DNA from: Mycobacterium simiae
GTDB taxonomy: Bacteria > Actinomycetota > Actinomycetes > Mycobacteriales > Mycobacteriaceae
Reading direction: 5' to 3'
Assembly: GCF_010727605.1 (NCBI RefSeq)
Contig: NZ_AP022568.1
Span: forward strand, 5,580,001-5,644,000
DNA length: 64,000 nt
Each line of letters begins with the position of its first letter. The stretch's first letter is position 1. The position numbers and the translations under genes were made by a program. The notes beneath the pieces are model-generated. The model was given only the letters and a program-made list of their open reading frames with translations, did no database searches and had not been told where the DNA came from. Below, in pieces: positions 44,322 through 53,595 of the stretch.

Positions 44322-44945
44322 ATGAGGCTTTCACAACCAGTGGTCGCGGGAGTCGTCGGCGTCACGGCGCTGGCGCTGACGGTCGCCGGCTGCGGCGGCA
44401 ACAAGACCACTGCGCCGACCAAGTCGGGGTCGGCCACCTCATCGACCAGTTCGGGCACTGCGGCGCCGTCGTCCTCGGCTGCCCCGGCGCAGCCCAACGA
44501 GTACACGACCTGGTTGATTCAGGCCAGCGACATCGACGCACCGGTGCCCTTCACGGGTGCACCACCGACAAGCAACCCGAACGGCCAACCCGGTGCCTCC
44601 GCCGTCTTCAGCACCCAGGACAACAGCCACGTCATCAAGGACACGATCCAGGTATACGACGATCCCGGCGCGGCGACCGCCGCGTTGAACGTTGCCAAAA
44701 CGGGACAGGGCGGCATCATCAAACACCCTGCCACCGACCCGGTCAAAGTCGGCACGGACGGAACTATGGTGTCCGGGAACTCCACGGACAACTCCAAAGG
44801 CATTGCGGTGCTGCTGTTCACCGAGGGCAAGGTCTTGGTGACGCTGGAATTCGACGGCCCCGCCGACACGCTTCCTCCGCCGGACTTCGTCAGCGACGTT
44901 GGTCAGAAGCAGGACGCCGCGGTCAAGAAGGGTCTGGGCGGCTGA
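44322..44945 (+). CDS. Lipoprotein of unknown function
   Basis: 207 residues with a signal peptide and lipobox LTVAGC (Cys about 24), then a Ser/Thr/Ala/Pro-rich linker to about residue 57. The soluble domain (EYTTWLIQASDIDAPVPFTG, VYDDPGAATAAL) resembles mycobacterial LppH/PknH-extracellular-type domains, weakly. AAAGGAGC lies eight bases before the ATG. It is 104 bases downstream of the sigma factor and may be in its regulon. Confidence 0.85.
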   Translation: MRLSQPVVAGVVGVTALALTVAGCGGNKTTAPTKSGSATSSTSSGTAAPSSSAAPAQPNEYTTWLIQASDIDAPVPFTGAPPTSNPNGQPGASAVFSTQDNSHVIKDTIQVYDDPGAATAALNVAKTGQGGIIKHPATDPVKVGTDGTMVSGNSTDNSKGIAVLLFTEGKVLVTLEFDGPADTLPPPDFVSDVGQKQDAAVKKGLGG

Positions 44946-45128
44946 TCTCGGGCCGCGGGTCGCCGCGGCCACTCGCCACGACTGCTGAGCACGACAATCG
45001 ATCGCCGTGCGGCCAATGGCACACTGCGACAACGCCAATGGTTGACCTCACCTGATCGTTCTCAACGATTGTCGTCAGCGCTCCGCGGCACACCGCTAGA
45101 TAAACTGCTTGATTTAATCGGTGGGGCA

Positions 45129-45806
45129 ATGTTCACTGAGGCGATGAAAGCTGAGCGGACGCTGCGCTCCCACCGGTCGACGGGAACCCGTGAAGCGATT
45201 TTGTCGGCCGCCGAATGGTTGTTCGCCGAGCGCGGGATGTATGCGGTATCCAACCGGCAGATCAGTGAGGCGGCGGGGCAGGGCAACAACGCGGCGGCGT
45301 GCTACCACTTCGGCACCCGGACTGAGCTGTTGCGGGCGATCGAGAGCAAACATCGAGAACCGATCGAGGAACTGCGCGCCCAAATGTTGGACGAGATCGG
45401 TAATTCGACCGAATTGCGGGACTGGGTAAGCACATTGGTGCGCCCGCTCACCGACCATCTTGCGGCGTTGGGCACTCCTAGCTGGTATGCGCGGTTCGCG
45501 GCCCAAGCGATGGCAGATCCCACCTACCGCCACGTCGTCACCAAGGACGCACTGGCCTCGCCGAGGCTGGTGCGCACTATTGAGGGCATCAACCGGTGTC
45601 TGCCCGAGCTGCCCAGACGGGTGCGATCCGAGCGCATCGTCATGGTCCGAAATCTGTTGATGCACACCTGCGCCGAGCATGAAGGCGAATTGGCCGAACA
45701 CGGGCCGCGGGCACGGTCGGCCTGGCCCGTTGCCGGCGAGGGGCTGATCGACGCGATCGTCGGGCTGTGGCGGGCACCGGTGCACGTGGGCGCGGCGGGC
45801 GCCTGA
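45129..45806 (+). CDS. TetR-family transcriptional regulator
   Basis: About 225 residues. HTH: MYAVSNRQISEAAGQGNNAA then CYHFGTRTELLRAIESKH. The effector domain follows (WVSTLVRPLTDHLAALGTPS). Start is uncertain: ATG 45129 (MFTEAMKAERTL), ATG 45144 with GAGG upstream, or TTG 45042. AT-rich sequence upstream could be its promoter. The gene after it is a pseudogene, so its target may already be lost. Confidence 0.85.
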   Translation: MFTEAMKAERTLRSHRSTGTREAILSAAEWLFAERGMYAVSNRQISEAAGQGNNAAACYHFGTRTELLRAIESKHREPIEELRAQMLDEIGNSTELRDWVSTLVRPLTDHLAALGTPSWYARFAAQAMADPTYRHVVTKDALASPRLVRTIEGINRCLPELPRRVRSERIVMVRNLLMHTCAEHEGELAEHGPRARSAWPVAGEGLIDAIVGLWRAPVHVGAAGA

Positions 45807-45855
45807 CCCGGCAGACCAGCCTAGAGATAAGGCCCGGACACCTGCGAGGAGCACG

Positions 45856-46471
45856 ATGATCGTGGCCAACTCGGTGACTGCCGAGCTGGTCGATGCCGAG
45901 CCCGCCCTGCGCGCGGCGCGGCGTATCAAGACCGCCGACGGGATTGCCGCGATGGCTGCCGCGCTGCGGGTCGCCGAGGTTGGGCTTGCCGCTGCGGTAA
46001 GCGGATTGGCGCCGGGAGTGCCGGCGACCTCGTCGCGTTCGCTGGGGCGCGCTGGCCAACGGTTATGTCACGGAGGCGGGCCGCACTTTCCCGGCCGGTG
46101 GTCACATCAGCAGCGCGGCCCGTGAGCTGTCCACCCGCTCGAACACGTTGTACGACAAGATGCTTGCCGCATGCCACTCCGGCGCGACCACCCGGAACCT
46201 GCTGGCCGCCTACCGCGCGGCCGGCGAGCCGGTGCCGCCGCCGATGCCGGTGGCGCACGGGTTGGGACTGGGCTTCGACCCGCCGGTGGTGTCCGAAACG
46301 CTGCTGGCCGCGGGCGAACACGACCAGCTGGATGCCGGGATGGTGCCGGCGCTCACCGGATATGTGTGGCAACCCGGCGTCGGTGCGGTGTTCCGCCGCG
46401 ACGCTATCCACGTCACTGCCACCGGTCCGGAGGTGCTGACCGCAATCCCGTCGTGGTCCGAATGGTCTTGA
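45856..46471 (+). pseudogene. M24 (Xaa-Pro aminopeptidase-like) metallopeptidase remnant
   Basis: Pieces of one M24 catalytic domain lie in three frames. ELVDAEPALRAARRIKTADG to VSGLAPGV comes first, then a short GDLVAF piece near 46023, then ALANGYVTEAGRTFPAGGHI continuing to PPMPVAHGLGLGFDPPVVS and DAIHVTATGPEVLTA. The N-terminal creatinase domain is absent and ~60 residues including the first metal-binding Asp are deleted between pieces one and two. The His in VAHGLG survives. Two short open frames here (45856-46125, 46148-46471) are fragments, not genes. Confidence 0.8.
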
Positions 46472-46553
46472 GCAACGAATTCACTTGCATCACTTGGGTT
46501 TCAAGGGTCCCTAACCAGCATTTCTTGTCGGTACCCCTTCCTAAAATCGAGGT

Positions 46554-47915
46554 ATGGGTTCCAGCAGTCGTGAAGAGATCGTCGAGGTCTTCGATGCACT
46601 GGATGCGGACCTGGACCACTTGTGTGACCTGTCGTTCGATGTGTTCACCACCCCCGAGGGATTGCGGGCGTTGGAGCGTTTGGAACGCGTCGCGCGTCGG
46701 CTGCGTGCTCCGCAGCACGCGCTGATCAATCAGCTTGGTGCGCGGGCGAGCGAGGCGGAACTGGGCGGCAAATTGCGCTCCGCGTTGGCGGATCTGTTGC
46801 ACACCACGAAGGCCGAGGCCGGCCGTCGCATTGACGAGGCCGCCGATCTCGGCCAACGACAGACACTCACCGGTGAGCCCTTGGCACCCAAGTTGACTGC
46901 GACGGCCACCCTGCAACGCAACGGGTTGATCGGCGACGGGCACGTCCGGGTGATCCGCAGCTTCTTCGCCCACCTGCCGGCCGAAGTCGACGTGCTCACC
47001 CGGGAAGCCGCGGAAAAGGATCTGGCCCAAAAGGCCACCGAATATCGTCCTGACGAGGTGGCCAAGTACGCCCAGCGCGTCATGGACTGGCTCAACCCGG
47101 ATGGCGAATTCAGCGATGAGGCCCGCGCCCGCAAGCGCGGAATCACCCTCGGTACACAGGAATGCGATGGCATGTCGCGGATTAGCGGCTACCTCACCCC
47201 CGAAGCCCGAGCCACCTTCGAACCGGTGTTGGCCAAGCTGGGTGCTCCAGGCGCATGCAACCCCGACGATCCGACGCCCATCGTCGACGAGACTCCGGAT
47301 GCGGACGCGGTCCGGCGCGATATCCGAACTCAAGCCCAACGCAACCACGATGGACTGCTCGCCGGTCTACGCGGCGTGCTGGCGTCGGGAAAGCTTGGCC
47401 AGCACAATGGTCTACCGGTATCAATCGTGGTCACCGCCGAATTGAAAGATGTCCAAGCCGCCGCGGGCAAGGCTCATACCGGCGGTGGCTCCGTGATTCC
47501 GATGACCGATCTATTGCGCTTGGCCAGCCATGCCCACCACTATCTGGCTCTTTTTGACAGCGCCAAGCCGCTCGCGCTGTACCACACCAAGCGGGTGGCG
47601 TCCCCGGCACAACGAATCATGCTGTATGCCAAAGACCGCGGCTGCTCGAGACCGGGTTGCGACGCACCCGCGTACCACAGTCAGGTCCACCATGTGCGCG
47701 GCTGGACCACCAACCGCCGCTCCGACATCGACGAACTCACGCTGGCGTGTGGGGTCGACAATCGGTTGGTCGAAACGGGTTGGACTACGCGCAAGAACGC
47801 CAAAGGCGACACCGAATGGCTTCCGCCACCGCACGTGGATCGTGGCCAGCCGCGCGTCAACACATTCCACCACCCGGAAAAGCTACTGGAGGACGCCGAC
47901 GACGAAGTGCCGTAG
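46554..47915 (+). CDS. DUF222/HNH endonuclease-domain protein, REP13E12 (13E12) family
   Basis: 453 residues. The N-terminal DUF222 region ([38 protein letters not shown]) is followed by a C-terminal HNH module: [20 protein letters not shown] and [14 protein letters not shown]. In M. tuberculosis this family forms the dispersed REP13E12 repeats; one holds the phiRv1 prophage attachment site. This copy looks intact and is flanked on both sides by decayed genes. Any nuclease activity is inferred. Confidence 0.9.
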   Translation: MGSSSREEIVEVFDALDADLDHLCDLSFDVFTTPEGLRALERLERVARRLRAPQHALINQLGARASEAELGGKLRSALADLLHTTKAEAGRRIDEAADLGQRQTLTGEPLAPKLTATATLQRNGLIGDGHVRVIRSFFAHLPAEVDVLTREAAEKDLAQKATEYRPDEVAKYAQRVMDWLNPDGEFSDEARARKRGITLGTQECDGMSRISGYLTPEARATFEPVLAKLGAPGACNPDDPTPIVDETPDADAVRRDIRTQAQRNHDGLLAGLRGVLASGKLGQHNGLPVSIVVTAELKDVQAAAGKAHTGGGSVIPMTDLLRLASHAHHYLALFDSAKPLALYHTKRVASPAQRIMLYAKDRGCSRPGCDAPAYHSQVHHVRGWTTNRRSDIDELTLACGVDNRLVETGWTTRKNAKGDTEWLPPPHVDRGQPRVNTFHHPEKLLEDADDEVP

Positions 47916-48827
47916 CTAGGCGGCTTCTTCGGCCAGGGCGGCATCGAGTAAATCCCCCACCCGGTACCGCTCCCACACAGTCAGCAGGTTCGCCAACATC
48001 TGCAGTGGCGCACGCACGCTTTCGTCGTTGCGGATCCGCGGAGCGGTGCGACTGCTCGGCGCGATATCGAACCGCTTGCGAATCAACGCGGGCACGTCCA
48101 ACAGCCAGGCGACCCCCATGGCCGCCGCGTACAGCAGCGTGTGGCGACGCAACCGGGCAACGTCCAGCTCCGGGCCGCCGTGCCGGCGGAAAGTCCTCCG
48201 CCGGTAGGCGCCCGGATCGATGCGTTCCGGCAAGGCGTCCCAGTGCGGCGACCAACGCGCCGTAGTGCGCGAGCGGCTCGGGCATTTCGTAGTCCAGGCA
48301 CTTGGGGTATTGGGGTTCAATCCCGTTGGTGCCGCATCGGATCCGCTCCGTGATCACTATCCCCGACCCGCTGGCCCGGTGGTAGTCGCCGAACAGCACC
48401 GTAGGCACCGCGATCGGAAACCCCGGCGTCCGGGACAGGGCCCCGAATCGCACTTCGGGCTCCAGCTGCGTCGCGAATCGGATCGTCGAAATCCCGGGAG
48501 AACTTGACGAACAGGTGGGTGTGCGGAGTCGGTGCGGCCGTGTCAGATTCGACCGCCAGCACGGCCTTTCGGCCCGTGCTGCCGCCATCCACTTCGGCGA
48601 AATCCGTGACACCGGCGACGGCAACGCCGTCCCTCAGCACACCCGGTGCCCGGAACGCCTCGGTGGGAAATTCCGCTCCTGCCGCGTGCAGCGACGCTGG
48701 GTCGGCGGGAATGCGCAGGTCGTACCGATCGCCGACGACCCACCGTGAACCCATCTGGTTACCAGGTCTGTTCGGCGGCTCGCACCAGCATGTGGTTGAC
48801 GGCCACCCGGCGGTCACGGGTCACCAT
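47916..48827 (-). pseudogene. Phosphotransferase-like gene remnant with frameshifts and a large internal deletion
   Basis: Four in-order segments in different frames: DRRVAVNHMLVRAAEQTW; GSRWVVGDRYDLRIPADPAS to DDPIRD; EPEVRFGALSRTPGFPIAVP to AGTHRSGRLPAE; and GGPELDVARLRRHTLLYAAA to DLLDAALAEEA. I remember this combination from ~430-residue mycobacterial phosphotransferase-fold proteins. The middle of the domain between the third and fourth segments, including the catalytic loop, is gone. Its right boundary with the CoA-transferase remnant is uncertain because both fall in the same frame there. Confidence 0.7.
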
Positions 48828-49387
48828 GAACAGCACCGCGTCGGTGTGCAGACGTCCGAACAGCGCGGCTGTCACGCACAACGCCGCTTCCAGGCCCGCC
48901 TCGTAGTCGGGCAGAAACCGGCCGGGCCCCTGCAACGGCGGCTTGCCGGGGTCCGGATGGCTGGGCGTGTGATAACCCTAACTGCTGGCATGGAACACGT
49001 TGATGCTCTTGGCATTCGCGTATTCGGGGGCAGCATCCTGGCGAACTGGGTGATCGAACAGAACACCGCGTCCGGATACCGATCGGCCAGGGATAGCGCG
49101 CCGTCGTGAATGACCGCGTCGGCGGTGCCGAGGAGCCCGTGCAAGCACTGACCATCGCGGGCCGCGTCGAACACCACCGACAGCTTGTTGGTGTTCAAGT
49201 AGGCGAACACGACGCCGCCGTCCGGGCCCGCCCGCAAGCGTGGAGCCAGCGCCCGGGTGGGACTGCCGCATCCGGGCGACTCGACCTTGATCACCTCAGC
49301 GCCGAAGTCGGCCAGCAGCTTTCCGCAGTACTCGCCGGCGACCGACCCAGCCAGCTCGACAACCCGGCAGGGCGTCAGCGCCGACAT
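48828..49387 (-). pseudogene. CaiB/BaiF-type CoA-transferase N-terminal remnant
   Basis: It begins normally (MSALTPCRVVELAGSVAGEY, LLADFGAEVIKVE, YLNTNKLSVVFDAARDGQ). A one-base loss near 49049 shifts TPFGQD-type sequence out of frame (DAAPEYANAKSINVFHAS continues in another), then an in-frame TAG follows where Trp is expected. GYHTPSHPDPGKPPLQGPGR to ALFGRLHT can still be read, and then similarity ends. Only about half of the family length remains. It lies 18 bases downstream of the crotonase gene, as the likely former end of that operon. Confidence 0.8.
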
Positions 49388-49405
49388 GTCAGCTCTGCCA
49401 ACCGG

Positions 49406-50374
49406 TCAGGGCTTCGCGCGGCCGGAGCGGCTCAGCCGCCACTCCGGTGGGAAGTTCATGTCGTTGTCCTTGACCACGTTGTTGAGGCCCGTGTTGAAGG
49501 TGCCCTCGGTGAGGTCCACTTCTTCGGCGTCGTTTTGGATCATCGGCAACATGCCCTCGACCATCCCGGTGAGCAGGCTGCCGAAGTACTCGCCCTTGTG
49601 CTGCTTGTAGAGCTCCAGGAAGGTCTTCTGCACCGCGACCGTGTCGGTCGGACGGGATCGCGAGCAGGCCAGTGCGTATTTCTCGGTTTCCTTCTCCAGC
49701 TGATCACGGGGCACCACACTGTTGACGAAACCGCAGTCGTACATCTCCTTCGCGCTGAACGGCCGCCCGGTGAACAGCATTTCGGAGAATTTCCGCAGAC
49801 CCATGGTCTCGGCCCACCACCAGAGTCTGGGCCCCCAGCCCACATAGCGGAAAGCCGGATGACCGAACAGGGCGTCCTCGGAGGAGATGACCAGGTCGGC
49901 GTCGCCGGCCTGGTAAAAGTGCCAGCCGTAGCAGTAGCCCTTGGCCTCGACGATGCTGATCTTCCGTAGCTCTTGCAGCGGCCGGTTCCCGGCGCGGGCC
50001 TTGGCATAAAAGTCGGTCACGGTGGACAGATACCGGTACGACCCGCCCGGCGGGTACTTGACGTCATCGTCATTGATTGCAAGCTCGTGATGCAATGGGA
50101 GCCCGGGATTTTCGAGCATCGGGCGCTGCTCGGGCAGGTCGCCACCGCTCCCGAAGTCTTGGCCCTCACCACGGATCACGACAACCTTGACGTCGTCGTC
50201 GACATTGCATTTGTGGATTAGGTCGGCATAGTTCTGCCGCATACCCAAGCTGGTGGCGTTCTGGGCGTCGGGCCGATCGAACGTGATGTAGGCAATCCGA
50301 TTCTTCTTGTCCTTCTCGAACTTGATGAATTGCTCGGCTTCTTTCTTCAACTTTTCGTAATCGAATTCAGGCAT
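49406..50374 (-). CDS. Enoyl-CoA hydratase/isomerase (crotonase) family protein
   Basis: 322 residues from ATG 50374 with GGAGAAAG upstream. Crotonase signatures: IAYITFDRPDAQNATSLGMR, IRGEGQDFGSGGDLPEQ and AKGYCYGWHFYQAGDADLVI. Aromatic-rich GWGPRLWWWAETMG is unusual and suggests a bulky substrate. It is the third gene of the P450-SDR-crotonase operon, 40 bases after the SDR stop. It is not a close paralogue of the two crotonases in the 19-26 kb block. Confidence 0.9.
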   Translation of the reverse strand: MPEFDYEKLKKEAEQFIKFEKDKKNRIAYITFDRPDAQNATSLGMRQNYADLIHKCNVDDDVKVVVIRGEGQDFGSGGDLPEQRPMLENPGLPLHHELAINDDDVKYPPGGSYRYLSTVTDFYAKARAGNRPLQELRKISIVEAKGYCYGWHFYQAGDADLVISSEDALFGHPAFRYVGWGPRLWWWAETMGLRKFSEMLFTGRPFSAKEMYDCGFVNSVVPRDQLEKETEKYALACSRSRPTDTVAVQKTFLELYKQHKGEYFGSLLTGMVEGMLPMIQNDAEEVDLTEGTFNTGLNNVVKDNDMNFPPEWRLSRSGRAKP

Positions 50375-50414
50375 GAGCTTTCTCCACTTCGTTGTGCCTA
50401 CTTGGCCGTAATGC

Positions 50415-51251
50415 TCATTTGAGCAAGCTGCCCGCGTCAACGGGAAGCGAAACGCCAGTGACATAACGCGATTCGTCAGAGGCGAAGAACAGGACAGCGT
50501 TGCTGATGTCGATGGGGTCCACCCACGGGATCGGCAGGGTGTGCATCATCTGCGAGATCGGCGCGAAGTCGTCGGGCCCCGGATCGGCCAGGTCGGGTCG
50601 AAAGAGCCGGTAGGTGTTGTCGTTCATCACCATCGTGGTGCTGACCTGGGTGGGCAGCACGGCATTGACGCGGATCATGTGCTGCCCCAATTCGACGGCG
50701 AAGGCCCGCATCAGTCCGATGACGCCGTGTTTCGCGGCCACGTAATGCCCGGTGTTCTGGTAGGCCTTGCGCCCACCGACGGAGCTGGTGAGCACGATCG
50801 ACCCACCAGGACCACCGGAAAGGATATGCGGCACACCCGCTTTGACGGTGTGCCAGACGCCGGTCAGGTTGATGTCGATCATGTCCTGCCAGACGTCCTC
50901 GCGGATCTTGTGCAACTTGCGGCCGTCGGTGCCCACGCCGGCGTTGGCGACGATGATGTCCAGGCGGCCCAGTTCGGCTACCCCGCTGTCCAGCGCGGTC
51001 TTGAGCCGGTCGTAGTCGCGCACGTCCACCTGCGCGGTCACGATGCGCCGGTCGAGCTGCTTGACCTGCTCGGCGGTCTCGGCGAGATCCTCCGGAGTGG
51101 AATGCGGGTAGGCCAGGTTCTCGATCGGTCCGCACACGTCGAGCGCGATGATGTCGGCGCCTTCCTGCGCGAGGCGCACCGCGTGACTGCGGCCTTGCCC
51201 GCGGGCGGCGCCGCTGACGAAGGCGACCTTGCCTGCCACCCGGCCCGTCAT
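50415..51251 (-). CDS. Mycofactocin-type SDR family oxidoreductase
   Basis: 278 residues from ATG 51251, sharing one base with the P450 TGA (TGATG). Motifs: SGAARGQGRSHAVRLAQEGA, the insertion IENLAYPHSTPEDLAETAEQ, LTSSVGG and YVAAK. The RGQGRSHA motif and insertion mark it as mycofactocin-associated, like the SDR at 17672. It probably oxidises the alcohol made by the upstream P450. Confidence 0.9.
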   Translation of the reverse strand: MTGRVAGKVAFVSGAARGQGRSHAVRLAQEGADIIALDVCGPIENLAYPHSTPEDLAETAEQVKQLDRRIVTAQVDVRDYDRLKTALDSGVAELGRLDIIVANAGVGTDGRKLHKIREDVWQDMIDINLTGVWHTVKAGVPHILSGGPGGSIVLTSSVGGRKAYQNTGHYVAAKHGVIGLMRAFAVELGQHMIRVNAVLPTQVSTTMVMNDNTYRLFRPDLADPGPDDFAPISQMMHTLPIPWVDPIDISNAVLFFASDESRYVTGVSLPVDAGSLLK

Positions 51252-52453
51252 CACGGCACCACGGTCGGCAACGTTTCCCAGCCCCGCACCGACGACGTCG
51301 GGCTGAGCGTGGCATTGGCCAGGTCGAGCTCCCATTCCGGGAAGCGTTTGAGAATTTCCTCCAGCGCGACGCGGCCTTCCAACCGCGCCAGCGCCGAGCC
51401 GAGGCAGAAGTGGGCGCCGACGCTGAACGTTAGATGCGGCCGCGCGGCACGATGAATGTCGAATTCGCCCGCGTCCGGACCAAACTGCCGCTCGTCGCGG
51501 CACGCTGCCCCGATCAGCATCAGCATCACGCTGCCCTTCGGCACCGTCTGCTCATAAAGGGACACATCACGAGTGACATGGCGCGCCATGTGCGGTGCGG
51601 GCGGCTCGAAGCGCAGTAGCTCCTCGATGGCCTGCGGGATCAACGCGGGATTCTCGACCAGTTCACGACGCTGGTCGGGGTGCTCCGCGAGGACCTTGCC
51701 CGCCCAACCGATCAGCCGCGTCGTTGTTTCGTTGCCGGCTCCCGCCACCACGTTCAGGTACACCAAGATTTCCTCGCGCCGCAGCCGCCGCGTGGTCCCG
51801 GTCTCGTCGACGAACTCGACGTTGAGCAGTTCGGTCATGATGTCGTCGGACGGGTTCTCGGCACGCCAGTCGATGTAGGCCTCGAACTGTTCACCGAGTG
51901 ACAAGCCGTGCTCGGCCGCACTCATCGGCTTGCCGGGCTCGGTGCGCAGTTGGGCGTTGCCCTGATCGCGGATGTACTCCTGGTCGGATTCAGGAATGCC
52001 GAGCAGCGCGCTGATGACCTTCATCGGCATGATCGCGCCCAGATCTGTCACGAAGTCGAACCGTCCGGACCCGATCAGTGGATCCAGTGCCTGCGCGCAG
52101 AATTCGCGGATCATCGGCTCCAGAGCGGCGATCTTGCGTGGGGTGAACATCCGCGACAACAGCTTGCGGTGCACATCGTGGATCGGTGGGTCTTCGAAGA
52201 TCAGCAGGCCCGACGGAATCTCCAGATCGGCCTTGATTAGTTCCATGATCACGCCGCGGGCGGAGCTGTACGTGCCGTGGTCGATGATGCCCTTGTTTAC
52301 ATCGGCGTATCGGCTGAGCGCGTAAAAGTCGTATTCCGCGTTGTAGTACAGCGGCGCCTCGTCTCGCAACCGTTTGAACATCGGATAAGGGTCGGCGATC
52401 AGCTCGACATCGTACGGGTCGAAACGGACGTTGCTCTCGGTGCTCGTCGTCAC
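51251..52453 (-). CDS. Cytochrome P450
   Basis: 400 residues from GTG 52453, with AGGAGGG five bases upstream. I-helix AGAGNETTTR, K-helix EELLRFEPP and haem loop FSVGAHFCLGSALARLEG (Cys about 350) are intact. It belongs to the bacterial class I type that takes electrons from ferredoxin; no ferredoxin gene is adjacent. I cannot name the CYP family. It is the first gene of a coupled operon with a mycofactocin-type SDR and a crotonase. Confidence 0.93.
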   Translation of the reverse strand: MTTSTESNVRFDPYDVELIADPYPMFKRLRDEAPLYYNAEYDFYALSRYADVNKGIIDHGTYSSARGVIMELIKADLEIPSGLLIFEDPPIHDVHRKLLSRMFTPRKIAALEPMIREFCAQALDPLIGSGRFDFVTDLGAIMPMKVISALLGIPESDQEYIRDQGNAQLRTEPGKPMSAAEHGLSLGEQFEAYIDWRAENPSDDIMTELLNVEFVDETGTTRRLRREEILVYLNVVAGAGNETTTRLIGWAGKVLAEHPDQRRELVENPALIPQAIEELLRFEPPAPHMARHVTRDVSLYEQTVPKGSVMLMLIGAACRDERQFGPDAGEFDIHRAARPHLTFSVGAHFCLGSALARLEGRVALEEILKRFPEWELDLANATLSPTSSVRGWETLPTVVP

Positions 52454-52568
52454 GAAATCCCTCCTAGCGCTGCCGATTTCGGATCCGGCACGGTTGAGCC
52501 GCCGCTGCAGCCACCGGGGATTCAATATCGGACCCGGGTCGGGGCAATTTGTACACTCCGCTTAAATA

Positions 52569-52586
52569 CGTTTGATTTGACAAACG
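52569..52586. promoter_or_regulatory. Inverted repeat in the P450 promoter region
   Basis: CGTTTG-N6-CAAACG, perfect arms. On the P450 strand it contains a TTGTCA-like -35 followed by TATTTAAG, so it may overlap the core promoter about 120 bases upstream of the GTG. Its sequence differs from the CTCTA/TAGAG operator, so a second regulator is possible. Confidence 0.45.
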
Positions 52587-52636
52587 CACGGGCTCGGCTG
52601 TCGATGGGTTGCCGACGGCCCGTTAACGTCGGCTTA

Positions 52637-52652
52637 CTCTATTCTCGTAGAG
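52637..52652. promoter_or_regulatory. Candidate TetR operator upstream of the P450 operon
   Basis: Perfect inverted repeat CTCTA-N6-TAGAG. The larger stretch 52633-52650 matches 53499-53516 upstream of the tetR gene at 15 of 18 bases. Confidence 0.6.
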
Positions 52653-52733
52653 AACCATACAGCGGGTGGTCTGGCAAGACCCCAAAAGACCCGACACGGC
52701 GCGTCGCACCGCCGAGTATTGCGGTGATTGCCG

Positions 52734-53441
52734 TCAGCCCGATGCCGCGGCCCGGCGGCCACCCGTCGATCGTCCGTCGCCGGGCCGGGTCAGCCGGCCC
52801 TGCTGTGGGCTCTTTAAGACGCCGCTCGCGATGGCCGACAGGATCGCATCGAGTTGCTCCGGGCTGTCGACCACTCGGTCGCCGTGCGCGGCCCGCAGCA
52901 GCAGACCGTTGATGAAGGTGAGGGTGACGTTGCTCAGATCCTCGACCACGGCCGACTCCAATTCGGCGCCGTGCGGCATCAGCTGCACCAGAATCTCGCG
53001 GTGCAGCGTGGTGAAGGCGTCCGTGGCCCGTTGCAGAATCGCGGCCATCGCGGGATCACGCGCGGCTTGCATCGTCAGCTCGTAGCGGGCCTTGGTCCAG
53101 GACAGCTGCGGTTCGGTGCCGGCCTGGATCACCACCTGCGACAGCAGCGACGGCGTCGGGTTGTCGCGCTGGCGGCCGGCGTCGTCGGCGATGGATTGCA
53201 GCCGTTCCAGGTCGAGTTCGGCGAGACGCTCTGCGACGGCGCGCAGCAGTGCGGATCGGGTTCGAAAGTAGAAGGACGTGGTGCCGTCGGGGACGGCGGC
53301 CTTGCGGTCCACCTTCAGATGGCTCAGCCCCTTGGCCCCGTCGGCCGCCAACAGTTCGATCGCAGCATCGCAGAGATCGCGGCGGCGCTCCCCGGGATTC
53401 GGCTTTCGCCGTTTCACCGACGCGGACGAGTGTTGAGCCAT
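52734..53441 (-). CDS. TetR-family transcriptional regulator of the P450 operon (inferred)
   Basis: 235 residues. The N-terminal HTH is GLSHLKVDRKAAVPDGTTSF then YFRTRSALLRAVAERL. The C-terminal tail is Arg/Gly-rich. It lies directly upstream of the P450 operon on the same strand with a 280-base gap, and similar inverted repeats occur upstream of both transcripts, so it probably represses itself and the operon. Confidence 0.9.
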   Translation of the reverse strand: MAQHSSASVKRRKPNPGERRRDLCDAAIELLAADGAKGLSHLKVDRKAAVPDGTTSFYFRTRSALLRAVAERLAELDLERLQSIADDAGRQRDNPTPSLLSQVVIQAGTEPQLSWTKARYELTMQAARDPAMAAILQRATDAFTTLHREILVQLMPHGAELESAVVEDLSNVTLTFINGLLLRAAHGDRVVDSPEQLDAILSAIASGVLKSPQQGRLTRPGDGRSTGGRRAAASG

Positions 53442-53502
53442 CAGACAGGCTTTCGCGGCGAGGATCTACAGTGAATATTCGCTGACGTGCAGCCCGACCT
53501 TA

Positions 53503-53518
53503 CTCTATGTTTGTAGTG
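53503..53518. promoter_or_regulatory. Candidate TetR operator upstream of tetR
   Basis: CTCTA-N6-TAGTG, one mismatch from the perfect repeat at 52637-52652; one extra base pair (A and T) extends it outward. It lies about 60 bases upstream of the tetR ATG at 53441. Confidence 0.55.
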
Positions 53519-53595
53519 TCGTAAAGCAGCGCGGTGTGCGCCGACCTATTGTGCGCGATCGGAGGGTGATCCCGGCGAAGGCAATAAGCGGTTCG

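Noticed and set aside
45856..46471. Two short independent genes in the M24 region
   Set aside because: Both fragments belong to one peptidase fold, in order, separated by a deletion and frameshifts.
46554..47915. HNH gene as an active homing element or prophage attachment site
   Set aside because: Family members include the phiRv1 attachment region, but no integrase, duplicated attachment core or terminal repeats were seen.
47916..49387. Several separate small hypothetical genes
   Set aside because: The open frames here are pieces of a phosphotransferase-like gene and a CoA-transferase when read across frames.
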